Assembly (NCBI RefSeq): GCF_012939995.1
Contig: NZ_SPMZ01000032.1
Location: forward strand, 1 to 33,863
Direction: 5' to 3'
Source of the DNA: Candidatus Competibacter phosphatis
GTDB taxonomy: Bacteria > Pseudomonadota > Gammaproteobacteria > Competibacterales > Competibacteraceae
DNA: 33,863 bases
The notes beneath the pieces were generated by a model. It ran no database searches and was not told the DNA's origin. It saw only the letters and a list, made by a program, of their open reading frames with translations. Shown here piece by piece: positions 8,160 to 16,503 of this stretch (position 1 is the first letter of the stretch; each line of letters begins with the position of its first letter). Both the position numbers and the translations under genes were made by a program.

Positions 8160-8552
8160 CTATGGACCCGCGAGCCGAAAATCAGTGTACTCGGCGTGGC
8201 TCCAGCGGATCGTGACCCGGAGCTGCGATTGATTGCCTGACATTCCGGAGACGACAAACCGACAAAGCAAGCTCACGTCGCCATCTTCGCCAAACAACTC
8301 CTTCTTACTTCCGTCTTCGCAAGCCAGTGGCTTGGCATCAAGCGTGGTTTTAATGCTCGCACGGGTGTCATCATGCCCGCCGGAGAACCGAGCGGTAAAC
8401 TCGTACGATCGAGGTTCGGCGGTTTGCGGTATTGCGCAGAGCACTTCTTTCGAGTTGTAGGTCTCTGCCTCGACGGCGCAAGTTGGGTCAGACGGGGCGG
8501 CATAGCCGGTAAGAGGAAACAACAAGAATAGGTAGAGAACGACGTGGCGCAT
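8160..8552 (-). CDS. Secreted small hypothetical protein with four cysteines
   Basis: This 130-residue protein begins with a signal peptide (MRHVVLYLFLLFPLTGYAA) and should be periplasmic or secreted. The mature part has four Cys (in PTCAV, VLCAI, LACED and LLCRF) that could form two disulfides, and a beta-strand-like C-terminal half (SQLRVTIRWSHAEYTDFRL). GGAGG lies four bases before the ATG at 8552. It sits between an IS110 remnant and tRNA-Arg(CCT), an accessory setting. I do not recognise the family. Confidence 0.65.
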   Translation of the reverse strand: MRHVVLYLFLLFPLTGYAAPSDPTCAVEAETYNSKEVLCAIPQTAEPRSYEFTARFSGGHDDTRASIKTTLDAKPLACEDGSKKELFGEDGDVSLLCRFVVSGMSGNQSQLRVTIRWSHAEYTDFRLAGP

Positions 8553-8814
8553 GGAACCTCCATTAGGGGCGCATCATGATGGTGCTGAGGTAGACATATT
8601 GGAGCCGAAGTGTGACAGCGGTTATCATCTGCGCCGTAATGGGCTCAAGTTGAGCGCCATGCCGCACGGAGCAGAGCCGCCGTCCGCATAGCCGCGCCTT
8701 GGATTTTCCACCAAGGTAGAAGATCAGCCCAGGAAAGCCCTTCTCGCTGTACTTACCATGCCCTTACAGCATATTGAAGCCAAGTAAGGCCATAATATAA
8801 CTGATTGAATACAT
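8553..8814. other. Intergenic region, nothing identified
   Basis: These ~260 bases between the secreted-protein gene and tRNA-Arg(CCT) contain no convincing gene, repeat or promoter on either strand. It may be degraded accessory DNA. Confidence 0.4.
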
Positions 8815-8891
8815 TGGTGCCCCGAACAGGATTCGAACCTGTGGCCTCACCCTTAGGAGGGGTGCGCTCTATCCATCTGAGCTATCGGGGC
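8815..8891 (-). tRNA. tRNA-Arg (anticodon CCT)
   Basis: The minus strand folds as acceptor GCCCCGA/TCGGGGC, D arm GCTCAGATGGATAGAGC, anticodon stem CACCC/GGGTG with loop CTCCTAA (anticodon CCT, reading AGG), and T stem ACAGG/CCTGT with loop TTCGAAT. Discriminator A and an encoded CCA (8815-8817) follow. It decodes the rare AGG codon. Its 3' end faces the accessory stretch 7900-8810. Confidence 0.95.
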
Positions 8892-8934
8892 CAAATCGGA
8901 AGGGGGATCAGAAACAAGCGACCCGTGGCCGGGC

Positions 8935-9621
8935 TTATGAAGATGAGAGTTCAAGAATAGCCGATGGAGGCTTGTCCGAACAAGAGGATAGCTTCCCAGG
9001 ACCGTGAATCCAGCGAAACGTTAGGTTGATTCGCGGCCCCACCGGTTGGCGAGTCTTGGGTACATGATGTCGCCAGCAGTGCTGAGTCGTCCCGCCCAAC
9101 ACCAGCATGTCGCCGTCCTCCAGCGACCACTCCAACCGCAGTCGCCGTTTCTTATGCTGCAACAGAAAACGGCGGGCGGCGCCCAGGCTGATCGAAGCGA
9201 TCACCGGATTGCGACCCAGTTCCGGCTCGTCGTCGCTGTGCCAGCCCATGCTGTCCTGACCATCGCGATAAAGATTGAGCAGCACGCTGTTGAAGCGGGC
9301 CACCGCCAGCGCTTCCACGCGCTCCCGCATGTCCAGCAGTGTCGGGGTCCACGGCATCGGCTCCAACCGCAGGCCGGAATAGCGGTAAACGGCGTCGGGA
9401 TCGCCATGCCAGGCGCTCAGCCGGGGCGAGTTAATCGAGCGGCCGTATAAAACGATCACCGGCTGTTGCCAGGCCGTCTCCCGATGCAGGGCCGCGAACA
9501 GACGGGCACTTTCCGCCGGCGCGAACGCCTGCCGGTACAGTACGCCTTCCCCGTCCTGGAAAACCAGTTGCTCGACGGTCAAGCCGGTCGCGACCGCCGG
9601 CGGTGGCCAGGCTTCGCTCAT
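8935..9621 (-). CDS. AlkB-like 2OG-Fe(II) oxygenase (nucleic-acid dealkylation)
   Basis: This 228-residue protein belongs to the AlkB family, which oxidatively removes methyl groups from 1-methyladenine and 3-methylcytosine. The iron ligands are His128 and Asp130 (GWHSDDEPEL) and a distal His near 186 (WRHHVPKT). The 2-oxoglutarate-binding RINLTFR (Arg197, Arg203) follows. Substrate-lid features SAWHGD and YRYSG resemble the ALKBH2/3-like bacterial group more than E. coli AlkB. The ATG at 9621 overlaps the stop codon of the upstream NRDE-type gene in an ATGA arrangement, indicating translational coupling in one operon. Confidence 0.9.
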   Translation of the reverse strand: MSEAWPPPAVATGLTVEQLVFQDGEGVLYRQAFAPAESARLFAALHRETAWQQPVIVLYGRSINSPRLSAWHGDPDAVYRYSGLRLEPMPWTPTLLDMRERVEALAVARFNSVLLNLYRDGQDSMGWHSDDEPELGRNPVIASISLGAARRFLLQHKKRRLRLEWSLEDGDMLVLGGTTQHCWRHHVPKTRQPVGPRINLTFRWIHGPGKLSSCSDKPPSAILELSSS

Positions 9622-10389
9622 GCCGAACTCGCCACAACCGGCCAATCCAGCAGATATTCTCGCCGGCCACCGTCGAGCCAGGTCGTTTCCAGCATTCGCG
9701 CCTGTCCGCGATCGTCCGCCAACAGCAGGGTCGAGGAGCGAGTGCCGTAACCCGGCGCATCGATGAAGATCGACGACAACCAGCGCTCCCATTCCAGCGA
9801 GACGCCGGTGCGTGGCAGTTCGGGGTCGGGCGCGGCGCGCGGTCCATGAGCAGACTGAACAGATCGTTCGGCACTGGATCGATGCGACCCTCCAGTGCGC
9901 CGCGTAGCAGCGATACCCCCCGTTTCAGCTTGGGCCAGGGCGTGTCCAGCAGGTGATTGCTGAGACCGTACCATCCGGCGGCAGGAGTTGGGGTGCATCG
10001 GCACGATTGGAGTAGTAATACAAACCTGTGGCATCGCCCAGCAGCAGATTGAAACCGTTGTAGCGGCTGGCTTGCGACCGCAAGCGTTCGAGATACGCGG
10101 CCGCCGGCATCGAATCTTGCAGGTAGGCGCTGACTAGATGACCTCGCGACGGCGCGTTCGTCAACACCTGGCCGGGTTCGCGGTAGTTGGTGATGGCGGC
10201 AAATCGACCGGTTCGGGTAACGCCCATCCAGGTACCGCCTTCCTTGAGATCGCGTCCGGCCAATACTTGGGGCGTATCTTCCCAGAAGGCAAGGGGTGCG
10301 GTGGGACGGGCATGAAATTCGTCACGGTTGGCCGCGACCAGTAGTTCATGGCCGGGATGACAGCGGTAAGCAATCAGAATCAGACACAT
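9618..10389 (-). pseudogene. NRDE/TANGO2-family protein, two frameshifts
   Basis: The minus strand starts MCLILIAYRCHPGHELLVAA with the diagnostic ANRDEF motif of the NRDE (TANGO2/DUF833) family, a cytoplasmic family with N-terminal Cys and unclear function. Reading passes through three frames. After PQLLPP the homology continues as WYGLSNHLLDTPWPKLKRG, so a base is missing near 9975. After LFSLLMD it continues as APDPELPRTGVSLEWERW, so another is missing near 9835. The final frame ends WPVVASSA with a stop overlapping the alkB-like start. Restoring two bases gives 774 bases, a normal ~257-residue protein. Everything else is well conserved, so sequencing error is as likely as true inactivation. 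Confidence 0.8.
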
Positions 10390-10421
10390 GGCGGTTTCAG
10401 GTGAACGCGCTGGGCCAGCGT

Positions 10422-11072
10422 TCAATCTTCCATATCGTAGATATTGAGGATGCCGATCGCCATCGCCATGCGGATCAACTGCGACAGCGTGTCGGCGCGC
10501 GTCTTCTGCATCACCTTGGCCCGATGCACTTCCACGGTCTTGCGACTCAGGTTCAACAGCTTGGCGATTTGCCGATTGGACAAGCCTCTCACAACCCACC
10601 GCAGCACGTCTTGTTCGCGTGGCGTCAGCGTGTCGAACCGGCGCATCAGCTCCTGCCGCCGTGCTCGGGCGCGTCGGCGCACCACATCCTCGGCCAGCGC
10701 ATTATGGATGCAATCCAGTAACAACTGATCGTTGAACGGTTTTTCGATGAAATCCAGCGCGCCCTGTTTCATGGCGGCAACCGCCGTCGCCACATTGCCG
10801 TGCCCGGTAATGATGATGACCGGCACATCGATGCCGTGCTCGCGCAACTGCTGTTGAGGGCTGGGGTCGCCGCGTCTGGAAACCCGGATATCCAGCAGCA
10901 AGCACCCGGGCCGGTCAGGTTGGTAGACCGTCAGAAAGGTATCGATATCGGTGAAAGCCCGCGCCTGCAAGCCCACCGATTCCAGCAGGCATTGCAGCGA
11001 ACTCCGCAAGGCGGGGTCGTCGTCGACGACATCGTCCACGATGTAGATGATCGGGGTTGTCGGCGCGTTCAT
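10422..11072 (-). CDS. FixJ/NarL-type response regulator
   Basis: This 216-residue protein has an N-terminal receiver domain with phospho-acceptor Asp61 (LLLDIR), Thr in IIITGHG and Lys in EKPF. The C-terminal LuxR-type helix-turn-helix contains LTPREQDVLRWVVRGLSNRQ and LSRKTVEVHRAKVM. It would activate transcription when phosphorylated. No histidine kinase is adjacent. Two oddities occur: the acidic pocket reads IVDDVVDDDPALR, with what looks like a four-residue duplication, and the loop after Asp61 reads VSRRGDPSP instead of the usual MPGxSG-like sequence, consistent with two compensating indels. The start has no obvious Shine-Dalgarno sequence. Confidence 0.87.
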   Translation of the reverse strand: MNAPTTPIIYIVDDVVDDDPALRSSLQCLLESVGLQARAFTDIDTFLTVYQPDRPGCLLLDIRVSRRGDPSPQQQLREHGIDVPVIIITGHGNVATAVAAMKQGALDFIEKPFNDQLLLDCIHNALAEDVVRRRARARRQELMRRFDTLTPREQDVLRWVVRGLSNRQIAKLLNLSRKTVEVHRAKVMQKTRADTLSQLIRMAMAIGILNIYDMED

Positions 11073-11376
11073 GAGTCAGCGATTGGGGCCATGCCAGCTT
11101 GGCGCCGCCGGAGCCGGCAAGCCGTTGGCCAGTTCGAGCGGCGGCAACCATCGGGATGATGCTTCAAGTTACGGATCAAATCCGCGCTTTCCATCGTTAT
11201 CGGCAAACTCGGAATCCAATAACCATTTGAAAAACAATAATACAAGTTTTCGCCAACATGGCGAATAAAAACTGCTTGGCTGGAATTTCGAGTATAAAAA
11301 GCAGGCGCACGTTCGTCGAGGCGGCGCGTTACAATTATTGACATCCGCAATAACCCCAACGCGAGGAGAATTCGCC
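11073..11376. other. Divergent intergenic region
   Basis: This ~300-bp region separates the response regulator (minus) from the crotonase gene (plus). Its right half (11200-11340) is notably AT-rich and should hold both promoters. A perfect 7-bp palindrome at 11249-11265 is listed separately. TTGACA occurs at 11338-11343, but no good -10 follows at the proper distance. Confidence 0.5.
11249..11265. promoter_or_regulatory. Palindrome, possible operator
   Basis: TTCGCCA and TGGCGAA form a perfect 7-bp inverted repeat around ACA, flanked by T-rich and A-rich sequence. It lies about 110 bp before the crotonase-type gene in an AT-rich stretch, suiting a dimeric repressor site. A small hairpin terminator is possible but its stem is short. 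Confidence 0.4.
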
Positions 11377-12174
11377 ATGAGCGCGTCCCACCACTCCGAA
11401 GAAATTTTCGTGCTGCGTCAGGACGAAGCCGGCGTTGCCACGCTGACGCTGAACCGCCCCAAGCAGTACAACGCCCTGTCACAAGCCATGCTGGGCGCGC
11501 TGCAGACGGCGCTGGATGCGGTCGCGGCCGATGACACCATTCGGGTCGTGGTCATCGCCGGGAGCGGCGCGGCGTTCTGCGCCGGCCACGATCTCAAGGA
11601 AATGCGTGCCCACAACGACCCGGCTTTCCACAGTGCGCTGTTCGCCCAATGCGGGCAGGTGATGTTGACCATCAATCGCTTGCCGCAACCGGTGATCGCG
11701 CGGGTACACGGCATTGCCACCGCCGCCGGCTGCCAACTGGTTGCGGCCTGCGATCTGGCGGTTGCGTCCGACAATGCCCGGTTTGCGGTCTCCGGCATCA
11801 ACGTCGGATTATTCTGCTCCACACCCGGCGTGGCGTTGAGCCGCAACCTGGGTCGCAAGCAAGCGCTGGAAATGTTGTTGACGGGCGAGTTCATCGACGC
11901 GCCGACCGCCCAGCGTCAGGGCCTGATCAACCGGGTAACGCCGCTGGAGCAACTGGACGCGGAGATCTGGCGACTAGCCGACGCCATTTGCGGCAAGTCG
12001 TCGCTGGCGATTCGCATGGGCAAGGAATTGTTCTATCGGCAATTGGGACTACCCCTGGAAGAAGCCTACGCCTGCGCCAGCGAGGCCATGGCCTGCAACA
12101 TGAACAGCGAAGACGCCCGCGAAGGCATCGACGCCTTCATCGCCAAGCGCAAACCGACGTGGAAAGGCTGCTAA
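11377..12174 (+). CDS. Enoyl-CoA hydratase/isomerase (crotonase) family protein, ECHDC3-like
   Basis: This 265-residue crotonase-fold protein binds an acyl-CoA. The oxyanion-hole segments are AFCAGHDLKEM and HGIATAAGCQL. The two catalytic Glu of classical enoyl-CoA hydratase are not present: the first position is Gln (AAGCQLVA) and the second region reads VSGINVGLF. This pattern resembles the ECHDC3-like branch, whose chemistry is not settled, so hydratase activity should not be assumed. The ATG at 11377 follows GAGGAGAA. The next gene, an acyl-CoA synthetase 100 bp away on the same strand, suggests joint work on acyl-CoAs. Confidence 0.87.
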   Translation: MSASHHSEEIFVLRQDEAGVATLTLNRPKQYNALSQAMLGALQTALDAVAADDTIRVVVIAGSGAAFCAGHDLKEMRAHNDPAFHSALFAQCGQVMLTINRLPQPVIARVHGIATAAGCQLVAACDLAVASDNARFAVSGINVGLFCSTPGVALSRNLGRKQALEMLLTGEFIDAPTAQRQGLINRVTPLEQLDAEIWRLADAICGKSSLAIRMGKELFYRQLGLPLEEAYACASEAMACNMNSEDAREGIDAFIAKRKPTWKGC

Positions 12175-12274
12175 GCCTCGTCAATACTTAACAACCACCT
12201 GTTTTTCCGTACTGCTCTCGCATTTCACGGATAAAACCACAATAAACGACCAAACCACCTTAGAGGAACCCGCC

Positions 12275-13917
12275 GTGAGCCTCAGCGCCCACAATATCTA
12301 TGAAATGAGTCTTGATCAGAACCCGGCCAACTACGTTCCGTTGACTCCGTTGACCTTTATCGAACGGGCCGCTTCGGTTTACCCCCACTACACCGCCGTG
12401 GTGCATGGTCCCGTTCGGCGCGACTGGGCGGAAACCTACGCCCGGTGCCGGCGGTTGGCTTCGGCACTGCAAAAACGCGGCATCGGCCTTGGCCATACCG
12501 TTGCGGCGATGCTGCCCAACATCCCGGAAATGTTCGAGGCGCACTTTGGCGTCCCGATGTCCGGCGCGACGCTGAACACTCTGAATATCCGGTTGGATGC
12601 CGAAACCATTGCCTTCATGCTCGAACACGGCGAGGCGAAAATCCTGCTCACCGACCGCGAGTTCTCCGAGACCATCGGCAAGGCGCTGAAGCTGGTGCCG
12701 GTAGCTAAACGGCCACTGATCATCGACGTGGATGACCCGCGGTTCGTCGGCGGCGAGAAATTGGGCACGCTGGACTATGAGACCTTGCTGGCCGAAGGCG
12801 ATCCCGAGTTTGCCTGGCAGCTTCCGGCTAACGAGTGCAGGCCATTACCCTGAACTACACTTCCGGCACCACCGGCAATCCCAAGGGAGTGGTTTATCAC
12901 CATCGCGGCGCGTATCTGAACGCGGTCAGCAACGCCCTGGTATGGAACATGGGCCTGCATCCGGTCTATCTGTGGACCCTGCCGATGTTCCATTGCAACG
13001 GCTGGTGCTTCCCGTGGACCATCGCCGCCACGATCGGCACCAGTGTCTGCCTGCGCCAGGTACGCGCCGACCTGGTGTTCGATCTGATCAAACAGGAAAA
13101 GGTCAATCACTTCTGCGGTGCGCCGATCGTGCTGAATTTGCTCAAGAACGCCCCGGACGAAATGAAAGCGGGCATCGGTCACCCGGTCAAGGTGATGACC
13201 GCCGGCGCCGCGCCGCCCGCCGCCGTGATCGAAGGCATGCAACAGATGAATTTCGACGTCACCCATACCTACGGCCTGACCGAGACGTATGGGCCATCGG
13301 TGGTGTGCGCCTGGCATGGCGAATGGGACGAGTTGAGCCTGCCCGAGCGAGCGGCGCTGAAATCCCGCCAGGGGGTACGCTACCCGATGCTGGAAGGATT
13401 GATGGTGGCCGATCCTCAGACGCTGGAACCGGTGCCACAGGATGGCGAAACCATCGGCGAAATCTTCATGCGCGGCAATGTGGTGATGAAGGGTTATCTG
13501 AAGAACCCCGCCGCCAGCGAGGAAGCGTTCCGGGGCGGCTGGTTCCACAGCGGCGATCTGGCGGTCTGGCACGAGGACGGCTACATCGATATCAAGGACC
13601 GTTCCAAGGACATCATCATCTCCGGTGGCGAGAACATCTCTACCATCGAAGTCGAGGACGTGCTGTATCGGCATCCGGCGGTGATGGAAGTGGCGGTGGT
13701 GGCGCGACCCGACGAGAAGTGGGGTGAAACGCCCTGTGCGTTCGTAACCGTCAAGCCGGGCATGGAGCATGTGACCGAAGAGGAAATCATCGAGTTTTGC
13801 CGCAGCCAGTTGGCCCGGTTCAAGGTACCCAAGACCGTGGTGTTTGGACCGCTGCCCAAAACTTCAACCGGCAAGATGCAGAAATTCATCCTGCGCGAAC
13901 AGGCTAAGCATCTCTAA
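12275..13917 (+). pseudogene. Acyl-CoA synthetase (AMP-forming), one frameshift
   Basis: This adenylate-forming ligase would activate a carboxylic acid to its CoA thioester; it resembles the medium/long-chain acyl-CoA ligases. Its N-terminal domain reads LTFIERAASVYPHYTAVVHG. The P-loop is YTSGTTGNPKG, A5 is THTYGLTETYGP, A7 covers HSGDLAVWHEDGYIDIKDRS, and the C-terminal Lys lies in KTSTGKMQKF. The frame breaks at ~12837, where GAGTGCAGGCC stands where the second frame implies GAGTGGCAGGCC (one G lost). Adding it back gives 1644 bases and a normal 547-residue enzyme. The start is GTG at 12275 with AGAGGAA upstream. All else is intact, so either a very recent mutation or a base-call error. 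Confidence 0.87.
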
Positions 13918-13941
13918 GGCGGCGGTCCCGGTCGTGGTTCC

Positions 13942-13972
13942 GGGTCACCGCTTTCGCCGGCGGCGGTGACCC
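13942..13972 (+). terminator. GC-rich hairpin after the acyl-CoA synthetase
   Basis: GGGTCACCGC and GCGGTGACCC form a perfect 10-bp stem around an 11-base loop, 25 bases past the stop codon. There is no T-run, so it may stabilise the 3' end or act with Rho rather than as a classic intrinsic terminator. Confidence 0.45.
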
Positions 13973-14070
13973 AGTCAGCACCTGGATAAAAGCCGTGATC
14001 GGCAATCGGCGATCGGCAGGTGTGGGCTCGCGGCTGATGCGGAAGGATCGCCGAATAGGATGGCTCGGAG

Positions 14071-14283
14071 TCAGGTCCGTGCCTGCCAAGCCAAATGGTT
14101 CAGATACGCCAAGCGGTCGGCCTCGTCCGGCAATACCTCACGGAGCGCGTCCATGAATGGCGGATCAGCTTCCTGATCATGCAGGAGCAATCGGGCTTGC
14201 GCCGCTCGCGGGACTCGGGTAATGCCGTTCGTCAAATCGCGAGGTTCTTCGAGGGAACGTTCGATAGAAGGGGGAGTATTCAT
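14071..14283 (-). CDS. Small hypothetical protein
   Basis: From the ATG at 14283 the frame encodes 70 residues, MNTPPSIERSLEEPRDLTNG onward, ending in EADRLAYLNHLAWQART. The composition is charged and probably helical in its second half, with no signal or membrane segment. A CGGAG lies about ten bases upstream. A longer reading from 14409 is possible but its extra N-terminus is low in coding character. No family recognised. Confidence 0.45.
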   Translation of the reverse strand: MNTPPSIERSLEEPRDLTNGITRVPRAAQARLLLHDQEADPPFMDALREVLPDEADRLAYLNHLAWQART

Positions 14284-14380
14284 GGCACGGGACTCCGATT
14301 TTCGGGAGGGCGATTCTGGGGAGCATAGCAAGGGGTCTTTTTTTCGCTCCACTACAGGAGCGGTTTTGTGACTTCTGAAC

Positions 14381-15028
14381 CTACCGCGCCGTGAAAACGA
14401 TATCCCCATACCAGGCCGTGGCGCTCTGACCGCTGTTGTCGGTATCGGTCATCAACGCGACAGCGTCGATGGCATCGATCTCCTCACCGAACAGTTGCTT
14501 GAAATCGGCGCGGATGTCGCGCTTCTCGCTAACCCAGCGGCCGGCATCCCGCATGCCCGAACGCAACGCCATCACCCGGGCGTTGCTGGTATAGGCATTG
14601 TTCCAGGTCGCGCCGACCGGCTGGCCGCTGGACCAGACATACACCAGCGAGCGCGTCTTCCAGAACGCCACCCCGCCGGATACCACCACGTACACGCGCG
14701 CCGGATAATCGTCGCCGGCCTTGCCGTGCTCGTCCACTCCCTCTAGCACCCGATCCACCCGCCACGACCAATTCAAAAAGGGTGTGTGCCGCAAATCCAC
14801 CCGGATTTCCCGGTACAACCCGGAAGCCGTCCCTCGGCTGTCGGCGAACAGCGCCCGCCGGCCGCTCTTCCCATCAAAGGTGTAGCGGGTTTCACCCTGG
14901 AAGGATTTGGGTTGCCAACCGCTCAGATCATCAGCGGAAAATCGGCCGACCAACAATGTCTCATCCGTCGCGCTTGCCCCAGTGACCAACGCCAACAGCA
15001 TTGCGCCCAACACGATCTTGCCTCTCAT
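14381..15028 (-). CDS. DUF3047 family exported protein
   Basis: This 215-residue protein has a signal peptide (MRGKIVLGAMLLALVTGASA) followed by a DUF3047-type domain with WSWRVDRVLEG, DDYPARVYVVVSGG, LVYVWSSGQPVG and a terminal ALMTDTDNSGQSATAWYGD. The fold is likely a beta-sandwich that binds carbohydrate or another ligand, by analogy only; no function is established. Its ATG overlaps the stop of the upstream lipoprotein gene by four bases (ATGA), so the two are translationally coupled and probably act together in the envelope. Confidence 0.85.
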   Translation of the reverse strand: MRGKIVLGAMLLALVTGASATDETLLVGRFSADDLSGWQPKSFQGETRYTFDGKSGRRALFADSRGTASGLYREIRVDLRHTPFLNWSWRVDRVLEGVDEHGKAGDDYPARVYVVVSGGVAFWKTRSLVYVWSSGQPVGATWNNAYTSNARVMALRSGMRDAGRWVSEKRDIRADFKQLFGEEIDAIDAVALMTDTDNSGQSATAWYGDIVFTAR

Positions 15029-16503
15029 TGCCCTTCCTCCGCCGGCTCGAACAATCGGTCCAGCAAATCCGCATCGTCGAAATGACGTCGACCGACGAAA
15101 GCGATGGCGTGACGGCCTCGCTCGCGCATCGCCCCCGGCGACGGCACGCCCATCGGCCACAACAACCAACGCTCGGCCCGCTCGCTGCCCGCCACCAGCC
15201 CATCCGACCCAAACAGGCTATGGCGCTCACCGCCCACCACCGGAACGGCATACAGGGTTGCATAATCTCGCCACTCCAAGGCGAGTACCGTCCCCGGCCG
15301 GCTGGCGTAAACTCGCTGTAAGTAATGTGTATCGGCTGCCAGCCGGAGCACAATGCGCTCGCCCGCGCCGACCGTCGGAGCCGCGTGTGGCACTAGCGGC
15401 GGCTCGGCCCACTGGGCCGTTTCCGGTCGCAAGCGCAGGGCTGGGCCGGGAAAAAGCTGGTGATAACATCCGCAAGGGTGGATGCTGTCATACAGTAGCG
15501 GGTGACCGGCGCGATCCAGCGTCACCCGCCACAACAACCCGTCCAGTGGCCCACCGAGAAGATCGAACACGCCGCGCCTGGGTCGGGCGGCGAACCAGAT
15601 CAGATAGTTCAATTGCAACAGCGGTTCGCCCCGCCAGTGGGCATACGAAACATAGCGATAAATCACCAGCTCGGCAGGATCGACCGTCGGTATCTCATCC
15701 GCCCGCCAGTATGGCTCGCCGGGTTGGTCGGCCTCACTGGCCGTATCGATCTCCCAAACTGGCGCATGGTTCGCGAACAGCGCCGCCAACTGTGCGGTAT
15801 TCGGTTCGGGAATCCCCAGGGTATCGCGAGAGATCGTGGAGAAATCGACAACGGGCGGCGCAACCGGTGGCGGCCCGTAACGGCGAAGTTCCCCCCGAAC
15901 CGGTAGCGTCGCCAGAGGCCGAGCAAAGGTCGCACGGGTTTCTTCCTGATAGCGGAACACGCCGTAATCGACCGGCAGCAGTGTCAACGGATAAAGGCCG
16001 AGCACCTGGTTCACGGTCCGATATTCGTCAGGGACCCGCGCCCGTGCTCGGATGAGCGCCAACCGCTCAGTATCGGCCGCATCCCAGCGCTGGAGCCGAC
16101 CGGCACAGCCTTCCAGGGCGGAGGGCAGCCCGTCGGCGGGCGCGTACCGGCGCTGCAAATCCGCTTTCTGCTCCATCGGCAACGAATCCCACTCGACTCG
16201 CCGTGCTTCCCGATCCAACTCGCCAAGCCGAGTCAGCCAGATAGCGGTTTCCATCGGGTTCAACGGTTGGGTACGATAGCCAGCCAGAAACCGATCCACC
16301 CGCAGATAGGGAAACCCGGCAATCCGCGCGGGCGATGAAGGCGTCGTTCCCCATTCGGCCACCGCCGCATCCAGCGCGGCGTATAATGTCAGACAACGGT
16401 CGAGAGTGGGATCGGTCGGCGGCGACAAGAGCGGTTGGACGGTACATCCGGCCAGCGCCGTTGCCAGCAGCCATCCGGCTAGACCATATTTGCTTGTTCG
16501 CAC
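15025..16503 (-). CDS. Large hypothetical lipoprotein, partner of DUF3047 protein
   Basis: This ~492-residue protein has a lipoprotein signal with lipobox LAGC (Cys20), so it should be membrane-anchored. The GTG at 16503 is chosen because GGAG sits at a good distance upstream; a GTG 11 codons earlier is also in frame but lacks a ribosome site. The body is rich in Trp, Tyr and Pro. Notable segments are IHPCGCYHQLFPGPALRL (a CGC cluster), LDGLLWRVTLDRAGHPLLYD and, near the C-terminus, GRHAIAFVGRRHFDDADLLD. I do not recognise a named domain. The coupled DUF3047 gene is the only functional hint. Confidence 0.75.
   Translation of the reverse strand: MRTSKYGLAGWLLATALAGCTVQPLLSPPTDPTLDRCLTLYAALDAAVAEWGTTPSSPARIAGFPYLRVDRFLAGYRTQPLNPMETAIWLTRLGELDREARRVEWDSLPMEQKADLQRRYAPADGLPSALEGCAGRLQRWDAADTERLALIRARARVPDEYRTVNQVLGLYPLTLLPVDYGVFRYQEETRATFARPLATLPVRGELRRYGPPPVAPPVVDFSTISRDTLGIPEPNTAQLAALFANHAPVWEIDTASEADQPGEPYWRADEIPTVDPAELVIYRYVSYAHWRGEPLLQLNYLIWFAARPRRGVFDLLGGPLDGLLWRVTLDRAGHPLLYDSIHPCGCYHQLFPGPALRLRPETAQWAEPPLVPHAAPTVGAGERIVLRLAADTHYLQRVYASRPGTVLALEWRDYATLYAVPVVGGERHSLFGSDGLVAGSERAERWLLWPMGVPSPGAMRERGRHAIAFVGRRHFDDADLLDRLFEPAEEGQ

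Noticed and set aside
8640..8760. Possible additional transposon fragment upstream of tRNA-Arg(CCT)
   Set aside because: No translated segment on either strand resembled a transposase and no inverted ends were seen.
12732..13770. Long alternative frames on both strands over the acyl-CoA synthetase
   Set aside because: Adenylation motifs occur only in the two frames joined by the single-base deletion.
14330..14370. Hairpin CGCTCC/GGAGCG with flanking T-rich sequence as a terminator
   Set aside because: The stem is only six base pairs. The long T-run lies before it on the plus strand and becomes an A-run after it on the minus strand, the wrong arrangement for the DUF3047 transcript. No plus-strand gene ends nearby.
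14907..16055. 382-codon plus-strand frame opposite the lipoprotein gene
   Set aside because: Its composition is Arg/Pro/Ser-rich without motifs, while the minus strand has a lipobox and coupled neighbour.
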